Of a DNA stretch of 64,000 nucleotides, positions 47,101-51,661 are shown in pieces. Within the stretch, counting starts at the first letter, position 1. Every line of letters begins with the position of its first letter. The notes below the pieces were generated by a model. It was not told the origin of the DNA. It worked only from the letters and a program-made list of their open reading frames with translations, and searched no databases. Source of the DNA: Spisula solida (taxonomy: Eukaryota; Mollusca; Bivalvia; Venerida; Mactridae). The stretch spans positions 51,006,722-51,070,721 of the forward strand of contig OX365952.1 of the NCBI GenBank assembly GCA_947247005.1. Reading direction: 5' to 3'. A program made the position numbers and the translations under genes.

Positions 47101-47428
47101 ATTTGTTCTCACATGGCAGATCACGGTATTTATGTGATAAAATATTACAATAAACAGTTATAAGAATTGAATTGATGATTGATTTTTGTACAAGATTTTA
47201 CTCCAGTATGATACTGTTTCAGGTAAGGGTCCTCAGGGAGCAACATCAGGCAATGTAGATTATTTAGATGCCAGTAAGTCACCTATAGCATCAGGGGGCG
47301 GGGACACGAGTTCACCACGCCCGGGCTCTGCCACATCCTCCGCATCGTCAGCACAGAGTGGTCCCAGACAACAGAAACCTGGACAGAAAAAGAAGAAAGG
47401 TGGGAAGGGAGGCAAGGGAAAACGTTGA
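20074..47428 (+). CDS. SRP72: Signal recognition particle subunit SRP72 (17 exons)
   Basis: SRP72 binds SRP RNA together with SRP68 and is needed for SRP-dependent targeting of nascent secretory proteins to the ER. Seventeen exons join in frame to 663 codons, close to the ~670 residues of vertebrate SRP72: 20074-20170, 22955-23072, 24576-24699, 26114-26179, 27070-27147, 29189-29300, 30621-30777, 31458-31515, 33134-33265, 39965-40093, 40736-40873, 41738-41833, 42683-42786, 43168-43377, 44748-44800, 46358-46471, 47223-47428. All donors are GT and all acceptors AG. Residues ~1-540 form helical TPR-type repeats, a lysine cluster follows (~550-558), then the RNA-binding SRP72 motif PDPERWLP at 570-577 followed by RSYYRG, and a lysine/glycine-rich tail. 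The start ATG has context aacATGG. Introns carry many repeats and an antisense gene. Confidence 0.97.
20503..21034. mobile_element. MITE with atatcgacattac termini, SRP72 intron 1
   Basis: atatcgacattac at 20503 and the mirrored gtaatgtcgatat ending at 21034, followed inward by aaaacccgttt-type arms, give inverted ends of about 34 bp. The interior is non-coding. Confidence 0.65.
21110..22140 (+). pseudogene. C-terminal remnant of another LINE ORF2, SRP72 intron 1
   Basis: Two frames, about 21110-21526 and 21486-22028, together show a reverse-transcriptase C-terminal region (LYKSFVLP and LVYGIE at the start). They are followed by a C-x2-C-x8-H-x4-C zinc-binding motif (CPNCQESDETVEHFLLQC) in the second. 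This is the usual C-terminus of several non-LTR ORF2 proteins. The catalytic core is absent and a frameshift near 21490-21520 separates the pieces, so this is a dead 5'-truncated insertion. Confidence 0.7.
22670..22926 (+). mobile_element. MITE family A copy, SRP72 intron 1
   Basis: Begins at agggccctacaattccgg and ends taggacccctg, with the shared family body. Flanking words aagtaatt and gagtaata could be a diverged 8-bp target duplication. Confidence 0.65.
22955..23072 (+). CDS. SRP72: SRP72 exon 2
   Basis: Residues 33-72. Acceptor ttttcag, donor gtaagt. Continues the N-terminal TPR-like repeats. Confidence 0.95.
23115..23412 (+). repeat. Interspersed repeat B, copy 1
   Basis: About 290 bp that closely resembles 33692-33958, from agcacagagaatt to ctctggacaata. 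Non-coding, no clear termini. Confidence 0.6.
23890..24212 (-). mobile_element. tRNA-derived SINE, SRP72 intron 2
   Basis: On the minus strand the head reads with A-box-like tggcctagagg and B-box-like ggttcaacccc. The first seven bases do not pair with the expected 3' acceptor strand, so it is not a working tRNA. A body of about 240 bp follows. Confidence 0.7.
24411..24424. repeat. Poly-C tract
   Basis: Fourteen consecutive C residues. Confidence 0.9.
24576..24699 (+). CDS. SRP72: SRP72 exon 3
   Basis: Residues 72-113, containing FEKAYCEYRLNR, one of the best conserved SRP72 stretches. Donor gtatgt. Confidence 0.96.
24870..24990. repeat. GT-rich low-complexity sequence
   Basis: Irregular tg/gtgtg repeats over about 120 bp in intron 3. 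The minus-strand reading frame across it is chance. Confidence 0.7.
25066..25480. mobile_element. MITE with perfect 16-bp termini, SRP72 intron 3
   Basis: CAGGCTTCGCGAAAGT at 25066-25081 is exactly mirrored at 25465-25480. The element is flanked on both sides by gtctaa, a probable 6-bp target duplication. The interior is rich in ccggtcc/ggtccgg words that allow further folding. No transposase. Confidence 0.8.
26114..26179 (+). CDS. SRP72: SRP72 exon 4
   Basis: Residues 114-135 with YRLEEYDECYKLYRDL, a TPR helix pair typical of SRP72. Acceptor ctccag, donor gtaagt. Confidence 0.96.
26217..26400 (+). mobile_element. SINE body fragment (family C)
   Basis: The stretch cctccacatgtg..gctggttcctt and what follows match the body of the tRNA-headed SINE at 43977-44235. 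The tRNA head is missing here. Confidence 0.5.
26437..26457. repeat. Poly-G tract, 21 G
   Basis: Uninterrupted run of 21 G in intron 4. Length may vary by assembly or sequencing. Confidence 0.85.
27070..27147 (+). CDS. SRP72: SRP72 exon 5
   Basis: Residues 136-161, starting DDFDEERETNLSAV, a conserved SRP72 region. Confidence 0.96.
27347..28296 (-). mobile_element. Mariner-like element relic
   Basis: Inverted ends of at least 36 bp with one or two differences start TA-cgagg at 27347 and end ctcg-TA at 28296, with TA as target duplication. The interior holds a decayed transposase N-terminus on the minus strand. Confidence 0.85.
27742..27945 (-). pseudogene. Mariner transposase N-terminal HTH remnant
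   Basis: The 67-codon open frame has the mariner-type helix-turn-helix signature: a VFKWHNRYKVG segment followed by the acidic DDV and an RGKNPTLS-like basic linker. The mariner DNA-binding region usually spans the first ~110 residues. The catalytic DDD domain is not found in the remaining space, so the enzyme is lost. Confidence 0.7.
28800..29085 (+). repeat. Interspersed repeat D copy (caggggtgtcaa-type)
   Basis: Similar to 41348-41617 and to the split copy 44985-45871 through ctatgatttctgaccaaa..ttaatctgct..ggaaaca..ttttcaggatttttaa..tgttgacacc. Non-coding. Confidence 0.55.
29189..29300 (+). CDS. SRP72: SRP72 exon 6
   Basis: Residues 162-199, with GTYELCYNHACYLIGKGD, the most recognisable SRP72 TPR. 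Donor gtttgt is weaker than the others. Confidence 0.96.
29653..30212 (+). mobile_element. Inverted-ended repeat (tagctcacctg type) with internal tandem units
   Basis: Starts tagctcacctg and ends caggtgagcgaccttgggcc..cttgtta. Inside are three to four diverged ~130-bp units built on gaaacttggtca, atctaggtcaa and aaactaggtca. Related units are at 39312-39670 and an end fragment is at 33600-33675. Confidence 0.6.
30254..30520 (+). mobile_element. Repeat with taccccccac / gcgggggtat ends
   Basis: Starts taccccccacaaagag and ends gccggcgggggtatatta, with a ccgtctgtctgtctgtccg stretch inside. Non-coding, in intron 6. Confidence 0.5.
30544..30640 (+). repeat. Tandem triplication of the SRP72 exon 7 acceptor
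   Basis: Three 32-bp units start at 30544, 30576 and 30608. Each holds a tttcag acceptor and the first codons of exon 7 (ctatgtgtaagga). Only the third leads into the open exon; the first two reach TGA six codons after their acceptor. Confidence 0.9.
30621..30777 (+). CDS. SRP72: SRP72 exon 7
   Basis: Residues 199-251. The acceptor at 30619-30620 is chosen because it alone keeps the frame open with exon 6 phase. Contains ELAIIRVQLAYIMQKLGK. Confidence 0.95.
30905..31180 (+). mobile_element. MITE family A copy, SRP72 intron 7
   Basis: tctacaattcc..aatccggaaatccggatttgctgcattag at the start and gggcattatgcctcagtacgacccctg at the end, as in other copies. Confidence 0.65.
31458..31515 (+). CDS. 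SRP72: SRP72 exon 8
   Basis: Residues 251-270, PSDVGLMAVLSNNVVAINK. Acceptor atttcag, donor gtaagt. Confidence 0.96.
31676..31931. mobile_element. MITE with acatatcgctggcttagaat ends
   Basis: The 21-bp terminus at 31676 is perfectly mirrored ending at 31931. A second, one-ended copy lies at about 40373-40445. Non-coding. Confidence 0.75.
32030..32090 (+). mobile_element. tRNA-like SINE head
   Basis: gtagctcaatggcta resembles an A box and ggttcaaag a weak B box 28 bases later. The cloverleaf cannot be closed, so this is a SINE or pseudogene remnant, not a tRNA gene. Confidence 0.4.
32351..32808. mobile_element. MITE with gtgacgcacgtttc termini
   Basis: gtgacgcacgtttc near 32360 is mirrored by gaaacgtgcgtcac near 32798, within about 30-bp inverted ends with mismatches. 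The interior repeats cttcacaattt words. Non-coding. Confidence 0.65.
33134..33265 (+). CDS. SRP72: SRP72 exon 9
   Basis: Residues 271-314, DQNVFDSKKKMK at the start. The first of three repeated gtaagt donors is used in this model. Confidence 0.95.
33249..33385 (+). repeat. Tandem triplication of the SRP72 exon 9 donor
   Basis: 43-bp units start at 33249, 33292 and 33335, with a partial fourth from about 33376. Each full unit holds the exon end actcgaatcag and a perfect gtaagt donor. Use of the second or third donor would add a frame with TGA soon after the first junction. Confidence 0.9.
33600..33675 (+). repeat. End fragment of the caggtgagcgatct repeat
   Basis: Same terminal sequence as the element at 29653-30212 (caggtgagcgat..agggcc..ggccctcttgttt). 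Confidence 0.55.
33692..33958 (+). repeat. Interspersed repeat B, copy 2
   Basis: Closely resembles 23115-23412, somewhat shorter through small deletions. Confidence 0.6.
34152..34469 (+). mobile_element. MITE family E copy 1, left of the TRIM-like gene
   Basis: Begins cagggttcgacactaac and ends gttagtgtcaagccctg, 17-bp inverted termini with two differences. Its interior matches the family E copy at 37437-37772 in opposite orientation. Confidence 0.8.
34501..34694. repeat. (ATTC/ACTC)n microsatellite
   Basis: About 190 bp of mixed attc and actc tetramers. The + strand open frame over it is a by-product of the periodicity. Confidence 0.9.
34868..36628 (-). CDS. RING-less TRIM-like B-box / beta-propeller protein
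   Basis: A 586-residue frame in a single exon. B-box 1 at ~23-63 (C23, C26, C39, C42, C47, C50, then paired His), B-box 2 at ~94-126 (C94, H97, C106, C114, C117, H122), a long helical coiled-coil region ~130-290, and a C-terminal repeated beta region ~325-586 like the NHL-type propellers of the TRIM family. No RING finger precedes the B-boxes, so ubiquitin ligase activity is not indicated. A binding or scaffold role is inferred. Molluscs have large expanded sets of such proteins, with immune roles suggested for some. An acceptor (ttttcattacag) sits two bases before the ATG, and a donor at 37814-37815 suggests a 5' UTR exon. It lies antisense in SRP72 intron 9. Confidence 0.85.
   Translation of the reverse strand: MATPKKQSSSFSRGSDEDYSIVCLPCHRDEATVPAFGYCINCQEHLCHACFIHHKKATLSRHHKLQDKESMPSTQRLTDTVVHGATADNLTSPCPHHKKEMLKLYCHVHKKLICSICVALEHTKPCDVDYIPHISKTMINSRDYKQTIDRMDKLLKKCTTTQKETSNSANKSKDSLKQSLQDIKKYRQDINKRLDEIQKTLEAKLQATQHQVTEQMKTADTLCADVKKVVQVTYDTIKQLNTSKQADLLFMEIKQAQKQLQEYEESIASLSTDSCMDEYKFVPSQAINDVLQKQQMLGDISTKHGATAGSSLQQPPSADDTIDPTCLGEICVQSSQDMKGCWITGMTVLPPDKLVLTDWGNDSIKLVDVNSKSIISHLSLGTDTPKDITTTTSTQVAVTVLGRQHIQFISVSNKLSKSHTIQTDGACWGICCHQDKLVVTYWNPGKLEIMDMKGRVITRVDTDSTGEHVFNCLEYVQANSSSIYVSDKELNEVIMLNWTGEITGRITDIKDPRGMALLGDGRLLVCDLKGDSVYQVSEGSTSSRIVLQDMRRPYTVYVDDRRHKLYISRYTVDDDKLDNNILVYNI
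36822..37075 (+). mobile_element. Full tRNA-derived SINE
   Basis: The head has A-box-like tagcctagtggttgag and a B box ggttcgatccc. The body matches the sequence at the start of the window, and the tail is accttaaataaa. The tRNA-like part provides an internal RNA polymerase III promoter. Confidence 0.85.
37437..37772 (-). mobile_element. MITE family E copy 2, right of the TRIM-like gene
   Basis: cagggcttgacactaac and gttagtgtcgagccctg are the ends, one difference in 17. It is in inverted orientation to the copy at 34152-34469. Flanking tggtt on both sides may be part of a target duplication. Confidence 0.8.
38672..38694. repeat. Poly-G tract, 23 G
   Basis: Uninterrupted run of 23 G in SRP72 intron 9. 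Confidence 0.85.
39312..39670 (+). repeat. Tandem units of the tagctcacctg repeat
   Basis: Starts tagctcacctgagc, then diverged ~130-bp units with catcaaagaaaaaccttgtt, gaaacttggtcacaatg and aaaaactaggtcacc. The far terminus is missing. Confidence 0.6.
39965..40093 (+). CDS. SRP72: SRP72 exon 10
   Basis: Residues 315-357, after the 6.7-kb intron 9 that holds the TRIM-like gene. Contains TLIEAAQYVRDKQTPKAVQ, a TPR-like pair. Confidence 0.96.
40113..40372 (+). mobile_element. MITE family A copy, SRP72 intron 10
   Basis: Begins caggagtcctacaattc and ends gtatgactcctt, with the family body between. It starts about 20 bases after the exon 10 donor. Confidence 0.65.
40736..40873 (+). CDS. SRP72: SRP72 exon 11
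   Basis: Residues 358-403, ending YKPGM as in vertebrate SRP72. Donor gtatgt. Confidence 0.96.
41348..41617 (+). mobile_element. Repeat D copy with gacacccctg end
   Basis: cagggatgtcaa at the start mirrors ttgacacccctg at the end, about 12 bp, so repeat D is probably a MITE. Non-coding. Confidence 0.6.
41738..41833 (+). CDS. SRP72: SRP72 exon 12
   Basis: Residues 404-435, SALVTLYMSQEDTESAIEV at the start, a conserved TPR. Acceptor tatttag is AG-ended but has a weak tract. Confidence 0.96.
42683..42786 (+). CDS. SRP72: SRP72 exon 13
   Basis: Residues 436-470. Donor gtaagg. The frame is kept by joining AA to the first base of exon 14. Confidence 0.95.
42810..43065 (+). repeat. Repeat with gcccccatctttgatgagggg end
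   Basis: Mollusc-type repeat with gatgagggggtatattgctt and ggggcatacatgttttacaaacatc. A shorter relative lies in opposite context at 40530-40670. Non-coding. Confidence 0.45.
43168..43377 (+). CDS. SRP72: SRP72 exon 14
   Basis: Residues 470-540, including LISAYSKVDPAKAQ and the DVDALET segment that ends the TPR region in this family. Confidence 0.96.
43871..43969. repeat. 33-bp tandem repeat, 3 copies
   Basis: Units start at 43871, 43904 and 43937 with gagctttgctgccatac. They appear identical. Confidence 0.9.
43977..44235 (+). mobile_element. tRNA-headed SINE, family C
   Basis: Head with ggtccagtagttagtgtg and B-box-like ggttcaatttc, then a body shared with 26217-26400. Confidence 0.55.
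44272..44466. repeat. Direct duplication of about 85 bp
   Basis: gtgtgaaacctatacgtatt..cttttcaaactttcaaaa..tcatgct at 44274 recurs from 44380, about 106 bp later. Confidence 0.8.
44748..44800 (+). CDS. SRP72: SRP72 exon 15
   Basis: Residues 540-558, ending in a run of Lys and Arg, the basic stretch preceding the RNA-binding motif. Confidence 0.93.
45105..45727 (+). mobile_element. Repeat with atgcccccta / catgggggcat ends, inside repeat D
   Basis: Starts tatgccccctatcgatag and ends ccatgggggcataagcg. It holds two ~180-bp diverged units (ggttaacccaaattgac..tggatgttgtatatgaacac). It splits a repeat D copy (44985-45104 and 45728-45871), so it is the younger insertion. Confidence 0.6.
46358..46471 (+). 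CDS. SRP72: SRP72 exon 16, RNA-binding motif
   Basis: Residues 558-596. Carries the diagnostic PDPERWLPKKERSYYRG segment of SRP72 that contacts SRP RNA. Acceptor ttttgtag. Confidence 0.97.
   Translation, partial: PNCRRIITLMLHRTQRDGYLRKKGHTIEAKGRIRRKI
46515..46650 (+). repeat. Fragment of the Harbinger-like MITE family
   Basis: gaacaggtt..gtggtctagggg..cagtttgtgatatc..aggaattgt matches the interior of 50239-50437. Termini not preserved. Confidence 0.5.
47223..47428 (+). CDS. SRP72: SRP72 exon 17 and stop
   Basis: Residues 596-663. Serine/proline-rich linker and lysine/glycine-rich end KKKKGGKGGKGKR, then TGA. The acceptor cag|gtaaggg is chosen by phase and by the conserved GKGPQGATSG continuation. 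The ATG upstream at 47186 is not used. Confidence 0.96.
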
Positions 47429-47890
47429 AGTGCTACAACAAATGTTTATAGAGATAATATCTCACCAACTATTTATTAAAAAAATTAAGATTAACCAGAA
47501 TAAGTTTCAAATTTGTATTAAAATAAGTTAAAATAACTTTTTACCAGAATGAAATATTTCCAGCAAAGTTTTGAATAGTTTCACATTTCAATGAAATTTA
47601 TGAAAGACTACAGTTTGAATAGACTTGGATGTATAGCTGCTGTCAGTTAGGAAAGGGAAAACGTTGAAGTGCTACTGCAAATGTTTATAGATACAATGTC
47701 TTACCAACTATTTATTAACAACTTGTACAAGATTTATCAGAAAAACAAATTTCAAATATTTGATCAAAATTGGAAATTTTAAAATATTTTTTATGATAAT
47801 ATTGTTCCAGTAAATTTTTTGATCGTTGTATATTTCAATGAAATATAGGAATGCATTTTATTTGAACTTGTAGCTGCCGTCAGTATTGTT
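47405..47890 (+). repeat. Tandem duplication across the SRP72 stop and 3' UTR
   Basis: gggaaaacgttgaagtgcta at 47415 recurs at 47651, and similarity continues for about 235 bp with substitutions and small gaps. The second copy contains a repeat of the last codons and stop. Confidence 0.8.
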
Positions 47891-48046
47891 TAAGAAAGAG
47901 TTTTGCTGAGGTTATTGTGTGTAGAACACTCTTGTTGTATGTGTATATACTGTGGTGGGTGAGGGAACATTGTACACAAGTCATGAGATAATGTACGACA
48001 GTTAATTATTCGGAAATAATTATACAGCAATGATGATAGTGACATG

Positions 48047-48279
48047 TACAGGGTGTTAAAAAAAGTTTGTTCTCAATGTTTAAGTTTCAATAGTTTATTT
48101 TCTGATGTTGGAATAATGTAAAATGTTCTGAGGGTTCTACCATTGTTCGTATCTTGTATCTTTCTGGCTTTAAATATAGCTACTAGAGTAAGAAAGTAAA
48201 AGTGTACACCGCGTACATAGCTCAGATGAAATTTAATATGAATTTAAATTTAGAGAACAAACTTTTTTAACACCCTGTA
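48047..48279. mobile_element. Small TA-flanked MITE
   Basis: TA-cagggtgtta-aaaaaagtttgttctc at the left is mirrored at the right, ending accctg-TA. Inverted ends of about 28 bp, 229 bp long, non-coding. Tc1/mariner-type target choice. Confidence 0.85.
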
Positions 48280-49036
48280 TTTGTAAAACTACAGAAGTCT
48301 GTATGCTTCATCATTGTTTTCTTATTGTAGATATCATTGTATCTAACAAACTTTGTTTAAAATCCAAAATTTAGTAAAAACTGTCTTGATGATTTTATTC
48401 CTGGATGCGACTCAACTATTATATAAACAGTGTTCAATTCATGGTGACTATAGTCAGTTTATTTAGGTCTGTCACTTGTATACAAAAACATTGCAATATC
48501 ATAACATTGTATTTTTATTGTTTTAAACATTTCAATTGGAGAAAAAGGCAGTGAAAACCAATACGTTATTCACTAAGTCACATACTAATGCACTTAATGT
48601 CTATTAGAATAGGACATTAATAAGAGAAATTGCAATGTTCATATCTACACAATGTTATGTAAACAAGTGACTAACCTGATTAAACGGACTATACGTACTG
48701 ACTACATCTAATTTATTATGCCATGTTCACTGCTTCATCATTTTATTGGTGTCTAAACATCAGAGAATATTGATTAACCAAATAAAGTTTAATGACAAAT
48801 TGTTCTCTTTTGTTTTAAAATACATGGTCATTGTATTTCGTCCAAAACACATTTGTCTACAATGTGATAGTACTGGGCATGCACCATCAAACTTCAACTT
48901 AAGGTAAGTTTGGTTTAATTTAGAAATTACTAATCGATTAAACAGGAGGAGATTATAGGAATGGCCTCGGTCCATGCGTCTGTAATAAAATTGTGTCCAC
49001 ACATACAACTTTCAACACCTGAGCCGAAACAGCAAA

Positions 49037-50230
49037 TACGAGGGTCATTCAATATATTGGTAGACAATCATTCTCATTTAATTATTATTGCATTTTACCA
49101 ACAATTTCTTATATCATTACAAACAATAACTTATTACCAACAGTCAATGCAATTTTATCTTCAATAATGCAAACCAGTAGCATGTCATCAGCCATTATAT
49201 TACCATAGTAACGCGCTACCACCCCGAGTGACATAACACATTATATTACCATAGTACCGCGCTACCACCCCGAGTGACATAACATACATTATATTACCAT
49301 AGTAACGCGCTACCACTCCGAGTGACATAACATACATTATATTACCAAAGTAACGCGCTACCACCCCGAGTGACATAACATACATAATATTACCATAGTA
49401 ACGCGCTACCACCCCGAGTGACGTAACCTTTTTCATTTGTTCAACTAGTTATAAATTCCGATTAAGTTAATGTACACATTCCAATGTTTCGGCCAGATTA
49501 TAACAAATTATCATGGAATTTCATGAAATAATTAAGTTATTTGGACTTTGGAGTGTGAATTAAAAGCTGTTTTATCAAGGCGAGTCGCGTTTTCAATAAC
49601 GTCAAAATGTATATTTCTTTATGCAAGGAAATTCATACGACTATTAAGGTGTGCATGGGGCTTGAAAAAACACATCAGCCACACAAGAGCTGCTACAGAG
49701 ATCGAAAGGAGAACATACAGCATGCACTGGTATTGTGTTTAAGTGGCAAAAAACTAATTTTTGAAGCGCAGCATGGTATTGAAAACGATACAGGGATGTG
49801 CAGATAGGCAAACGTGGCATCGAAATGTGCGAGGTGTTTTCATGTTAATATACAACCATTATGCCAAGTCTTAATCCTTAACTTATACTATATGTTAAGA
49901 TATTGTGGAAGATATGTTAAATCATATACAATTTGAATGTTTATGCTTATTTCTATGTTAACATAATTTCATTTCGGACTACCATTTTAGAATCAGCAAA
50001 ACGTCAATAACGTCGCTGACGTCAGATCATAAATTGCGGTGTGTGGTGGTACCGGTGCGGTGATATTTATATTTAAGCCACATTGTCTTTAAAATTCATT
50101 GTTTCACGCAATATTTTCAGCACTTGTGTCCGAAAGGCTGCAGTTTAACGTGATGTAGTTTGTTTTTCTCTGTGTCATTGGATGTTAAAATGATTAACAC
50201 AGTCTTCAAATTTATTGAATGACCCTTGTA
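49037..50230. mobile_element. TA-flanked mariner-type non-autonomous element
   Basis: TA-cgagggtcattcaat at 49037 and attgaatgacccttg-TA at 50230, inverted ends about 22 bp with two or three differences. About 1.19 kb, close to mariner length, but no transposase motif recognised in any frame. It carries a five-copy tandem repeat near its left end. Confidence 0.7.
49201..49435. repeat. 46-48-bp tandem repeat, 5 copies
   Basis: Units beginning taccatagtaacgcgctacc start at 49201, 49247, 49295, 49343 and 49391. The later units are exactly 48 bp, which leaves an open periodic frame on the minus strand. Not judged a gene. Confidence 0.9.
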
Positions 50231-50238
50231 GGTAACTT

Positions 50239-50437
50239 AAGCCTAGGTCCCACTGAGCATTTTTTCTTGGCCATGTGCTTGGGGTGGACATAAATGAATT
50301 ATTTGGACATCGGGAACAGGGTCTGTGTGGTCTAGGGAAGTCCTAAGACAGTTTGTGATATCCGAAGGAATTGTAATAAATCAGGTGGTATAGAGAGAAC
50401 ATCGTCGATGTGGACTTCCTTGGTGGGACCTAGGCTT
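50239..50437. mobile_element. PIF/Harbinger-like MITE
   Basis: agcctaggtcccac and gtgggacctaggct are exact inverted ends, and TTA flanks both sides, the 3-bp target duplication of PIF/Harbinger elements. It starts ten bases after the neighbouring mariner-type end. Confidence 0.7.
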
Positions 50438-50689
50438 TATGAAGACGACATGCAGAACCAAGTTCCAACCAAGCTGGCTGACATACGGTCAAGGTCACAG
50501 TTCACTAGTATCCATTAATGCGGCGTGGATTATAGCTGTCTTTTAGACTACCTTGTATACAACAGTGGTATGTTACTGGAAAGCGCTAGGTACTCCATGT
50601 TGGTAGTTGTTTGGTTAGGTAAAAAGTAGGCAAGGGCTTCTGGTCAGTGTGGTCACACTTTCAGCTTCAGATGGTACTGTCGAATCATC

Positions 50690-50932
50690 TTGTCAGGAAA
50701 TCCGGATTTGCCCCAATAGAAAGAATAAACTTGTCTGCAGAAAATTAAGTTATTTGATGAAAAAATTCAATATATTGACCAAGTTATGGTCATTTGAAGT
50801 TCTATAAGCTGAATTTTAACAATAGAAGCATGTTTAAGCTGAGGTTTTGGTGTAGGGATGTATGCTGATAGCATCTGAAACAGACTTGCGACTCATTTCC
50901 GGATTGGGCATTATGCCTTAGTAGAACACCTG
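50690..50932 (+). mobile_element. MITE family A copy, 5' truncated
   Basis: Starts within aggaaatccggatttg and ends gtagaacacctg. The left terminus is missing. Confidence 0.6.
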
Positions 50933-51661
50933 TCTTATATTCATTGACATAGAAATTGGCAAAATATTAATAACAGGAATTCATCAATATTGACCTAGAG
51001 GAAGCCATCATAATATCGGAGATTTAATTTGATGGTAACAAAGATTATTTGTTTACAACAATCAATCAATACATACCAGCATGGTGCAATGAAGAGATTT
51101 TTCCAAAGGACTCACATTTCATATCAAGAATTGATTGAATGTAAAACAAGAACTGTCCACAAACAGCACGCTCTACTATTCTCAGTGCCATGCTAGGATA
51201 GCATAATCATTATACATTCAAAACAAAATGCTTCATAGCTGCAGCATTACTCTCTCCTGTGCAGAGGTTGGGCTTCTATGTCAAAATGGGCAGATGATTT
51301 AATTAAAATGCTTAATAGTGTTACCTACCCCTGTGTATGGGGTTGGGGTCCTGACGGTGAACAAGTATACAAAGTATCAAAGCAATATCGAGGGCTCAGT
51401 GAAAAACAGTTGTAACTGCATATGATTTTAGAAGGAGTTACAACTGTTTTGGGCTAAGCCCTTGATATGTCAAAGGACTATGAAAATATAAGAGGTTAAA
51501 AAATCTGTACCTAAACTTTAATACAAGCATTACGCCAATGCCGACTCTTGAAGTGGCTGCATTAGCTCCCCTTATTTTTTGAATTGTGAAACTAAAAATT
51601 CAAGAAAACAAAAGTAAGCTTACAACTTTTTTGTGTAAAAAGTTTACATAGAAATTAGTAT
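50933..51661. other. Intergenic stretch, no gene seen
   Basis: AT-rich. A foldback at about 51404-51460 (cagttgtaact / agttacaactg). No exon recognised. Confidence 0.45.

Noticed and set aside
49200..49436. Minus-strand protein of repeated 16-residue units
   Set aside because: By-product of a 48-bp tandem repeat, no start or splice support.
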